DNA of 5,061 nucleotides. Source: Nitrospirota bacterium. Its GTDB lineage: Bacteria > Nitrospirota > UBA9217. Positions within the stretch are counted from its first letter, which is position 1. Each line of letters opens with the position of its first letter. The stretch lies in assembly GCA_017885365.1 (NCBI GenBank), contig JAFNGD010000227.1, forward strand, positions 1 through 5,061. Direction: 5' to 3'. A program made the position numbers and the translations under genes. This document shows, piece by piece, positions 1 through 5,061 of the stretch. Below the pieces are notes generated by a model, which saw only the letters and a program-made list of their open reading frames with translations, had not been told where the DNA came from and ran no database searches.

Positions 1-618
1 TAATTCCGCGGCGCGCTGAAGGGCTGCGTTCGCTGCTGCTTCGTCTCCCGCGGCTGTGTACGCATCGGCGAGGTGCCGGTACGCCTCCACAAGGAATTCC
101 GGCTGGTCCTGGGGGATGGTCACCGATGACTCCTTGAGGGCGGCGATCGCATCAGGGATCTTCCCTTCTTTGAGGAGAATGACCCCGAGGGTGTCGAGGT
201 AGTAGGGCCGGTGGGCCGGGGTGCGCACAAGGGCCGCCCGCACCAGTTCCTGCGCCTTCCCGAGCCTCGTATCCTGTTGGACATAGACCCATGCAAGGTT
301 GTTCAGGAGGTCACCGTTCGTCGGATCAAGGTCCCGTGCCTTCCCGTATGCCTTCTCCGCTTCGGGATAGTCTTTCTCCCGGTAAGCGATGTCGCCCAAC
401 AGCGACCACGCCCGGCCGTTCTTCGGGTCCTGTCGCACCGCGAAGCGGTACTGTTCACGCGCGAGCCCGGTCTTTCCCTGGGAATCGTAAATGCCGCCGA
501 GCTTGACGTGTTCCTCGGCCGAGAGCGGGTCATGCAGCACGATGATCTGCGGGAGAGAGCAGCCGGAGAACAGCAGTGCGAGCAGGAGAACAGCATACGG
601 TACGATGCGCTGGGACAT
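1..618 (-). CDS. TPR-repeat lipoprotein (C-terminus beyond window)
   Basis: An open frame of 206 codons begins at the ATG at 618 and runs off the left edge without a stop, so the gene is partial here. The N-terminus is a lipoprotein signal: Arg4, a hydrophobic core (about residues 5-17) and the lipobox LFSGC with Cys20; Ser at +2 fits outer-membrane sorting if the cell is diderm. From about residue 34 the chain is built of tetratricopeptide repeats, roughly 34-67, 68-101, 102-136, 137-172 and 176-206, with typical features such as AWSLLGDIAYREKDYPEAEKA and paired D-P-x-N turns (64-67, 98-101). TPR arrays are protein-binding scaffolds. The gene follows the C39-type peptidase by 66 nt. PA2778-type proteins, as I recall them, carry TPRs behind the peptidase domain, so this may be the detached second half of that protein. 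A GGAA-type Shine-Dalgarno lies about 11 nt upstream, and an AGGA closer in. Partner and substrate are unknown. Confidence 0.85.
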   Translation of the reverse strand, partial: MSQRIVPYAVLLLALLFSGCSLPQIIVLHDPLSAEEHVKLGGIYDSQGKTGLAREQYRFAVRQDPKNGRAWSLLGDIAYREKDYPEAEKAYGKARDLDPTNGDLLNNLAWVYVQQDTRLGKAQELVRAALVRTPAHRPYYLDTLGVILLKEGKIPDAIAALKESSVTIPQDQPEFLVEAYRHLADAYTAAGDEAAANAALQRAAEL

Positions 619-684
619 GTTCCTGGTCACTTCCTTTTGGTCGTAAAGGCTGGCATGATCGAGACAGCTATAATCTCCCTGCCC

Positions 685-1272
685 TCAGGGTTTGATCACG
701 ATCATCCATCGGCCTGCCCGCGCCCATTTTTTCTCAAAGGCCTCATAGGACATGGTCTTGTCCGGGGTAATGCCATCGTGCATGATGAATAGTCCGTTCC
801 CATCATCGAATCCGATGATCGTCACATAATGCGGCTGCCGGTACGGTCCGAAGCCGAGGTCCAGGAGGCAGATGACCGGAATATTGTTCCGGATGACGGC
901 CTTCAGGGTGTCCACGGTCCCGGCCGACGATGCTGTCGTGAGCCCGGAATCCTTCGCGAAGCGCTCGAGGTCCATGGGCAGAGTCCCCCGGAGCCTGGGC
1001 AGATAGATGCCTGCGGTTATCGTCTCCAGATCGGTCGGCCTGCCGTGGAACGCAAGGACACCGGCGAGGGCCGCCGGGCCGCAGTCATATTCGGTCTGCT
1101 TCACGAAGGGAACGCCTTCTATATAATGCCCCCGTGCCTCGATGCCGGGCCTGATTGCTTCAAAGCTTTTCTCCCCGCACCCCGCCGCAAGGACGATCAC
1201 ACTGAGCAAAAAAAGGCCGTGAGCAGACAATATGCTGCTCACGGCCTTTGTGTTCTTCCTGTCAGGGATCAT
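685..1272 (-). CDS. C39-type cysteine peptidase lipoprotein (PA2778-like)
   Basis: A 195-residue protein. It begins with a lipoprotein signal: basic n-region (Arg5, Lys6, Lys9), hydrophobic stretch about 20-31 and lipobox LAAGC with Cys32 (Gly at +2). The mature part is a papain-like fold of the C39 family: Gln59 (oxyanion) and Cys64 in QTEYDCGPAAL, His148 in PHYVTIIGFD, and Asp166 in MHDG. The full catalytic set is present, so it should be active outside the cytoplasm, tethered to a membrane. Classical C39 domains cut after Gly-Gly in leader peptides; the substrate here is not known. The ATG at 1272 overlaps the stop of the preceding gene (ATGA). It has no strong Shine-Dalgarno of its own, so coupled translation is likely. 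Later candidate starts would lose the basic n-region, so I keep this one even though an intrinsic terminator lies within codons 8-22. The usual PA2778-type TPR tail is absent and follows as a separate gene. Confidence 0.85.
   Translation of the reverse strand: MIPDRKNTKAVSSILSAHGLFLLSVIVLAAGCGEKSFEAIRPGIEARGHYIEGVPFVKQTEYDCGPAALAGVLAFHGRPTDLETITAGIYLPRLRGTLPMDLERFAKDSGLTTASSAGTVDTLKAVIRNNIPVICLLDLGFGPYRQPHYVTIIGFDDGNGLFIMHDGITPDKTMSYEAFEKKWARAGRWMIVIKP
1208..1249 (-). terminator. Intrinsic terminator inside the peptidase gene
   Basis: On the minus strand a perfect 15-bp stem (arms 1249-1235 and 1226-1212, top-strand arm AAAGGCCGTGAGCAG) with an 8-nt loop (1227-1234) is followed by T-rich sequence. 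Seven consecutive T residues (1214-1208) include three paired at the base of the stem. This is the form of a strong Rho-independent terminator for transcription coming from frr and the PA2779-like genes. It falls inside codons 8-22 of the peptidase frame, 24 nt after its start. In the plus direction the T tract is interrupted (TTTGTGTTCTT), so it would be weaker that way. Confidence 0.8.
1269..1272 (-). promoter_or_regulatory. ATGA stop-start overlap (translational coupling)
   Basis: On the minus strand the peptidase ATG (1272-1270) and the TGA stop of the PA2779-like gene (1271-1269) share ATGA. The nearest purine run (AAGAGAAG) abuts the ATG too closely for a normal Shine-Dalgarno. Reinitiation by ribosomes finishing the upstream gene is therefore the likely way the peptidase is translated. 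Confidence 0.7.
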
Positions 1273-1688
1273 CTTCTCTTGATCTCGAGCCGGCCTTCGA
1301 GGAGGTAGATGATCAGCACCACCAGGAGCGCGATGATCACGAGGCCCAGAACGAAGCCCAACGCGTCGCCGCCGGCCTGGACCGAGTCCAGATTCGACGC
1401 GAGCTGGTGGAGCTGCTCGTCGGAAAGGCTGGCGATGCGGGCCTCGGTCTCTTCAGGCGTAAGGCCGTAGTCCAGGAGCTTCTGCCTGAGCTCTTTGGAT
1501 TCGAGGGTCTTCTGGATGTTTGCGAGGTCAGCGGCGCGGTCATAGGCCGTTGCGGCCGGCGCAGCATGCGGGGAGAGCGGCAGAAGCATGGCCTCGGCGG
1601 GTCCGGCTGCGGTTGAGATGGCAATGAGCGCAAGGACGAGGTACATGACAAGAGGCCGCGCATAGAACGCTTTGAGCATGTGCTTCAT
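1269..1688 (-). CDS. PA2779-like small membrane protein, paralogue 2
   Basis: A 139-residue protein that resembles the PA2779 family (I believe Pfam DUF6627), whose function is unknown. Visible parts in order: a signal peptide (Lys2, Lys6, Arg11, hydrophobic 12-28, likely signal peptidase I site after AEA at 31-33); a Pro/Ala-rich linker (34-49); a helical core (52-105) with LLDYGLTPEET and LSDEQLHQL; the motif QAGGD (104-108); a strongly hydrophobic segment (109-130); and a basic tail ending IKRR. The expected topology puts the core and GG motif in the periplasm, with a membrane anchor and a cytoplasmic tail. The core is about 62% identical (36 of 58 aligned residues, counted by eye) to the paralogue immediately upstream, so the pair is a tandem duplication. 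Translation starts 6 nt after a near-perfect AGGAGG; a second in-frame ATG at codon 4 is less well spaced. Its stop overlaps the peptidase start. Confidence 0.8.
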   Translation of the reverse strand: MKHMLKAFYARPLVMYLVLALIAISTAAGPAEAMLLPLSPHAAPAATAYDRAADLANIQKTLESKELRQKLLDYGLTPEETEARIASLSDEQLHQLASNLDSVQAGGDALGFVLGLVIIALLVVLIIYLLEGRLEIKRR

Positions 1689-1692
1689 ACAA

Positions 1693-1700
1693 CACCTCCT
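1693..1700 (-). promoter_or_regulatory. Strong ribosome binding site of PA2779-like paralogue 2
   Basis: The minus strand reads AGGAGGTG, an almost full complement of the 16S rRNA 3' end. The AGGAGG part lies 6 nt before the ATG at 1688, which favours that ATG over the one three codons later. It is the best site of the envelope module, so this small protein is probably made in quantity. Confidence 0.75.
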
Positions 1701-1725
1701 GAATGCAGGGATGCCGGGCTACATC

Positions 1726-2109
1726 TTAATATTTGATAATGACATGGTGACCGGTCAGCTCGAGGATAGCGATGACGATGACCACGATCAACAGGATGAC
1801 GATAACATCGCCGAGCACGTCGCCGCCTGCCTGCACCGCGTCCATGTGCGCGGCAAACAGGTGTACCTGCTCATCGGAGAGGGCTCCCAGACGCTTTGTC
1901 GTCTCGTCGGGTGTGAGGCCATAATCGAGGAGCCTCTGCCTGACCACTGAGGATTCGAGCGCTGCCTGGACCTTCGCCAGGTCTGCCGACCGCGCTTCGG
2001 ACTGGCCTGCGGGAACGATCATGGCCCATCCCTGTGCCGGAAGGGTGAGTACGAACAGTGCGACGATGAGGTACAGCGAAAGGATCCTGGCAAAGGGCCT
2101 CTTCAGCAT
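1726..2109 (-). CDS. PA2779-like small membrane protein, paralogue 1
   Basis: A 127-residue protein of the same unknown-function family as its downstream neighbour. It has a signal peptide (Lys3, Arg4, Arg8; hydrophobic 9-24; likely cleavage after QGWA, residues 26-29), a short linker, a helical core (about 41-94) with LLDYGLTPDET and LSDEQVHLF, the QAGGD motif (93-97), a very hydrophobic Ile/Val/Leu segment (98-118) and a short tail with two His and one Lys. Both paralogues also share an A-M-x-x-P sequence at the presumed mature N-terminus. The gene starts 19 nt after frr with no terminator between, so it is probably on the rpsB-tsf-pyrH-frr transcript. AGAGGT 7 nt before the ATG supports the start. 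The next gene follows after 37 nt. The signal peptide could instead stay as a membrane anchor; either way the core would face the periplasm. Confidence 0.8.
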   Translation of the reverse strand: MLKRPFARILSLYLIVALFVLTLPAQGWAMIVPAGQSEARSADLAKVQAALESSVVRQRLLDYGLTPDETTKRLGALSDEQVHLFAAHMDAVQAGGDVLGDVIVILLIVVIVIAILELTGHHVIIKY

Positions 2110-2116
2110 GATCTCT

Positions 2117-2122
2117 ACCTCT
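2117..2122 (-). promoter_or_regulatory. Ribosome binding site of PA2779-like paralogue 1
   Basis: The minus strand reads AGAGGT 7 nt upstream of the ATG at 2109, inside the 19-nt gap after frr. No promoter-like or terminator-like sequence fits in that gap. Confidence 0.6.
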
Positions 2123-2128
2123 GCCAGG

Positions 2129-2692
2129 TCACACGGTCATGATCTCTTTTTCCTTGTGGGCAAGCAGCTCGTCGAGCTTCTTGATATGGCTGTCCGTGAG
2201 CTTCTGAATCTCGTCCTGGACCTTCTTGACCTGGTCCTCGGACACGTGCGAATCCTTGTCCTTCGCTTTTTTCTTCAGGTCGTTGATGGCCTCGTGACGG
2301 ATGTTCCGGCAGGCCACGCGGGTGTCCTCGGCGAGCTTCTTCGCGTGCTTCACGATCTGATGCCGCCGTTCCTCGGTAAGGGGCGGGATGGAAAGCCGGA
2401 TGACCTTGCCGTCGTTGCCGGGATTGAGGCCGATGTCCGATTTTTGGATGGTCTTCTCGATCTCGCCCAGCAGTTTGGGCTCAAAGGGTTGGATGGTTAT
2501 CGTCTTGGGGTCCGGCACGGCGAGGTTCGCCACCTGGTTCAGCGGCGTGGATGTGCCGTAGTAATCCACCATGATGCCGTCGAGGATGCCGAGGGACGCC
2601 CGGCCGGTCCTGATGGCGGCAAACTCCCGCTTCAGGGTCTCATGGGCCTTGTTCATCTTGTCGTCGGCCTTCTTAGTGAGCTCGTTCACCAT
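2129..2692 (-). CDS. frr: Ribosome recycling factor
   Basis: A 187-residue protein, against about 185 for the family. RRF works in the cytoplasm with EF-G to split the post-termination ribosome into subunits and free the mRNA and tRNA. The three-helix domain I is formed by the N-terminal helix (about 1-30, ending with RTGRAS at 28-33) and the long C-terminal helices (about 105-185). The latter include RNIRHEA (129-135), with the conserved Arg129 and Arg132 that contact rRNA. Domain II lies between (about 31-104), with YYGTSTPLNQVANL and KVIRLSIPPLTEERR. The frame stays open farther upstream into pyrH, but family length and the GGAGGT Shine-Dalgarno point to the ATG at 2692 (or the GTG one codon later). 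It lies 7 nt after pyrH and is followed, unusually, by envelope-protein genes rather than uppS-cdsA. Confidence 0.98.
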   Translation of the reverse strand: MVNELTKKADDKMNKAHETLKREFAAIRTGRASLGILDGIMVDYYGTSTPLNQVANLAVPDPKTITIQPFEPKLLGEIEKTIQKSDIGLNPGNDGKVIRLSIPPLTEERRHQIVKHAKKLAEDTRVACRNIRHEAINDLKKKAKDKDSHVSEDQVKKVQDEIQKLTDSHIKKLDELLAHKEKEIMTV

Positions 2693-2699
2693 AGCAGTA

Positions 2700-3422
<723 letters not shown>

Positions 3423-3438
3423 TCACCTGCGCCAGTGG

Positions 3439-3456
3439 TCCCGCCGGAGGGCGGGA
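3439..3456 (-). other. Small GC-rich hairpin upstream of pyrH
   Basis: TCCCGCC (3439-3445) and GGCGGGA (3450-3456) form a perfect 7-bp stem with a 4-nt loop, ending about 19 nt before the pyrH ATG on the minus strand. No T run follows, so it is not a standard intrinsic terminator. It could shape access to the pyrH start or the stability of processed mRNA; its role is not shown. Confidence 0.45.
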
Positions 3457-3487
3457 GGAGTCGAAGAGCGTTGTTCTGGACCATTGC

Positions 3488-3503
3488 GGGCTGCGGCCAG
3501 CCC
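3488..3503 (-). other. Small hairpin just after tsf
   Basis: GGGCTG (3488-3493) and CAGCCC (3498-3503) pair with a 4-nt loop, 12 nt after the tsf stop on the minus strand. There is no T tract, so it is more likely to be a spacer or 3'-protective structure than a terminator. Confidence 0.4.
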
Positions 3504-3515
3504 TTCACGTCGCCG

Positions 3516-4385
3516 CTACTGCTTCAGCTGCGCGGCCACTTCCTCGGCGAAATCGGCCTTCTTCTTCTCGATACCCTCGCCGAGCTGGAGCCGGGTGAAT
3601 CGCTTCACCGTTGCGGTTTTCAAGATGTTCTTGACCTTCTGCTTGCCGTCCGGGTCCTTGATGAAGATCTGCTCCAGGAGGCAGTTGTCGCCGTAGAACT
3701 TCTCCATCTTGCCGTCCACGATCTTGCTGATGACGTTCGCCGGTTTGCCGGTCTCCTTGGCCTGGGCCTCGCAGATCGCGCGCTCCCGGGCGACCGCGTC
3801 GGCAGCGACCGTATCGCGCGAAAGGTAGGACGGGTTGGCCGCGGCGATGTGCATGGCGATGTCCTTGCCCAGCTGTTCGTCGCCGCCCGCGTACTCCACC
3901 ATCACGCCGATCTTGGTGCCATGGAGGTAGATCGCCAGGCTGTCGTTCGTCTGGAACCGCTCGAACCGCCGGATCGAGATGTTCTCACCGATCTTCTGGA
4001 CCAGGGCGTTGCGCTTGGCCTCGACATTCTCGCCATCGAGCGTGAGCTGGGAGAGGGCCGCAACATCGGCCGGTGCCTTCTCTGCCGCGATAAGCGCCAG
4101 GCCCCTGGCGAACTTCTGGAACTCCTCGTTCTTCGCCACGAAGTCGGTCTCGCTGTTTACCTCGATCAGTACGCCGACCGAACCCTTCTGTGCCGAGGCG
4201 ATCATGCCTTCGGAGGCGACGCGCGCGGCCTTCTTCGCCGCCGCGGAGAGCCCCTTCTTGCGGAGGATGTCGACCGCCTTCTCGAGGTCGCCGCCGGCCT
4301 CCTCAAGGGCCTTCTTCGCTTCCATCATTCCTACGCCGGTCTTTTCGCGCAGGTCCTTGACTGCAGATGCGGATATTGCTGCCAT
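3516..4385 (-). CDS. tsf: Elongation factor Ts
   Basis: A 289-residue protein, close to the E. coli length of 283. EF-Ts is the guanine nucleotide exchange factor that regenerates EF-Tu-GTP in the cytoplasm. The N-terminal UBA-like domain (about 1-50) shows KDLREKTGVGMMEAKKAL and GGDLEKAVDILRKKG. The core begins near 55 and has TDFVAKNEEF (80-89), whose Asp-Phe pair inserts by the Mg site of EF-Tu. A second core repeat follows, and the conserved C-terminal region includes KFYGDNCLLEQIFIKDP. The open frame continues 28 codons upstream of the chosen start, but that extension is unlike EF-Ts. The ATG at 4385 fits the family N-terminus and has an AGGAAGGGG purine run about 12 nt upstream. The gene follows rpsB by 122 nt, its usual partner. 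Confidence 0.98.
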   Translation of the reverse strand: MAAISASAVKDLREKTGVGMMEAKKALEEAGGDLEKAVDILRKKGLSAAAKKAARVASEGMIASAQKGSVGVLIEVNSETDFVAKNEEFQKFARGLALIAAEKAPADVAALSQLTLDGENVEAKRNALVQKIGENISIRRFERFQTNDSLAIYLHGTKIGVMVEYAGGDEQLGKDIAMHIAAANPSYLSRDTVAADAVARERAICEAQAKETGKPANVISKIVDGKMEKFYGDNCLLEQIFIKDPDGKQKVKNILKTATVKRFTRLQLGEGIEKKKADFAEEVAAQLKQ

Positions 4386-4507
4386 GGTATCTAAGATCCC
4401 CTTCCTCGTTATTGTTTGGTCCTGCGTTGCTGCACCATGCCGCCGGGTCCGGAGCCTGTCGATGGACAATGCAGCTGTTCACCGCGAAGCATGGCGCGAT
4501 CGAGCGC
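4386..4507 (-). other. rpsB-tsf intergenic spacer
   Basis: A 122-nt gap between rpsB and tsf. I see no intrinsic terminator (no T run after a stem) and no convincing promoter. GCTGCA near the rpsB side (4470-4475) could pair with TGCAGC near the tsf side, but the loop would be long. The only clear element is the purine-rich tsf ribosome binding region at about 4398-4406. Confidence 0.5.
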
Positions 4508-5061
4508 TTATTCCTCGTCCACGATGACGTCCGCAGCTGCCGCCGGTACCTCAGCGAGATCTGCGGCGCCTGCTGACTTGGCGGCCTCCATGGCGGCCCC
4601 TGCTTCCTTGGCGATCGCCTGCCTGCCCTCGATGACGGCATCGGCGATCTTGGAGGACATGAGGCGGATGGCCCTGATGGCGTCGTCATTGCCCGGAATG
4701 ACGTAGTCGATGTTGTCGGGGTCGCAGTTCGTGTCGACCACGGCCACGACGGGGATACCGAGGCGGTTCGCTTCCTGTACGGCGATCTGCTCGTTGCGGG
4801 GATCGATGACGAACATGAGGGACGGCAGCCCGGGCATGGTCTTGATGCCGATGAGGATCTTCTCGAGCTTCGTGCGCTCTTTCTCCAGACGGGCGACTTC
4901 CTTCTTCGTGAGCTTGTCGTAGGTGCCGTCCTCTTTCATCTTTTCGATCTTTTTGAGACGGTCGATGCTCTTTTTGATGGTGGCGTAGTTGGTGAGCATG
5001 CCGCCGAGCCAGCGGCTCGAGATGTAATACATCCCGCAGCGCTTGGCCTCCTCGGTGATGG
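4508..5061 (-). CDS. rpsB: 30S ribosomal protein S2 (N-terminus beyond window)
   Basis: The frame is open through the right edge, so the N-terminal part (probably 70-90 residues, judged by E. coli S2 at 241) is missing; 183 residues and the TAA stop are present. S2 binds the 30S body late in assembly, near the head-body junction, and helps to dock S1. Family signatures: [22 protein letters not shown] at the start of the visible part; a coiled-coil stretch with [37 protein letters not shown]; and the highly conserved [31 protein letters not shown]. The tail after this is an Ala-rich acidic extension ending VDEE, common but variable in S2. The ATG at 5032 lies inside the conserved domain and is not the real start. 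It is the first gene of the rpsB-tsf-pyrH-frr cluster, and any promoter lies outside the window. Confidence 0.97.
   Translation of the reverse strand, partial: ITEEAKRCGMYYISSRWLGGMLTNYATIKKSIDRLKKIEKMKEDGTYDKLTKKEVARLEKERTKLEKILIGIKTMPGLPSLMFVIDPRNEQIAVQEANRLGIPVVAVVDTNCDPDNIDYVIPGNDDAIRAIRLMSSKIADAVIEGRQAIAKEAGAAMEAAKSAGAADLAEVPAAAADVIVDEE

Noticed and set aside
669..674. A perfect TATAAT on the plus strand in the gap between the peptidase and TPR genes.
   Set aside because: No acceptable -35 sequence lies 16-18 nt upstream, and it points antisense into the peptidase gene with no plus-strand gene to serve.
211..792. Plus-strand open frame of 193 codons.
   Set aside because: It is antisense to the TPR lipoprotein and the end of the peptidase gene, both of which have clear signals and domains on the minus strand; the plus-strand product looks like random GC-rich sequence.
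4386..4469. A 28-codon N-terminal extension of tsf.
   Set aside because: EF-Ts begins with the helix right after the ATG at 4385; the extension is Arg-rich spacer sequence and lies upstream of the ribosome binding region.

Overview
All eight genes I can support lie on the minus strand, so the window reads right to left. It looks like part of a GC-rich (very roughly 60%, by eye) Gram-negative-type chromosome. Two proteins carry lipoprotein signals and two others look like envelope proteins with cleavable signals. The lineage cannot be fixed from this much sequence. The mix of a standard translation operon with PA2778/PA2779-type genes suggests a proteobacterial, Desulfobacterota-like or Nitrospirota-like genome, but that is an inference.

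Right half (5061 down to 2129): the conserved order rpsB-tsf-pyrH-frr. rpsB is cut by the window edge and lacks its N-terminus. tsf, pyrH and frr are complete and keep their key motifs. They encode ribosomal protein S2, elongation factor Ts, UMP kinase and ribosome recycling factor. The rpsB-tsf spacer is 122 nt and the tsf-pyrH spacer 96 nt; the latter holds two small hairpins. pyrH and frr are 7 nt apart.

Left half (2109 down to 1): only 19 nt after frr, and with no terminator visible, comes an envelope module. It has two tandem paralogous small proteins of the PA2779 type, each with a signal peptide, a conserved QAGGD motif and a C-terminal membrane segment. Then come a lipoprotein cysteine peptidase of the C39/PA2778 type, joined to the second paralogue by an ATGA overlap, and a lipoprotein of TPR repeats that runs off the left edge. 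In PA2778-like proteins, as I recall them, the peptidase and TPR parts form one polypeptide; here they are separate genes.

Most notable points: (1) a textbook intrinsic terminator (15-bp perfect stem plus seven T) lies inside the signal-peptide codons of the peptidase gene, just after the coupled start, which suggests translation-dependent attenuation of the distal genes; (2) a C39-type (double-glycine) peptidase sits next to two small proteins that both carry an invariant GG just before a membrane segment, which suggests a protease-substrate pair in the periplasm; (3) the module is apparently attached to a core translation operon. Functions for the envelope module are inferred, not established.
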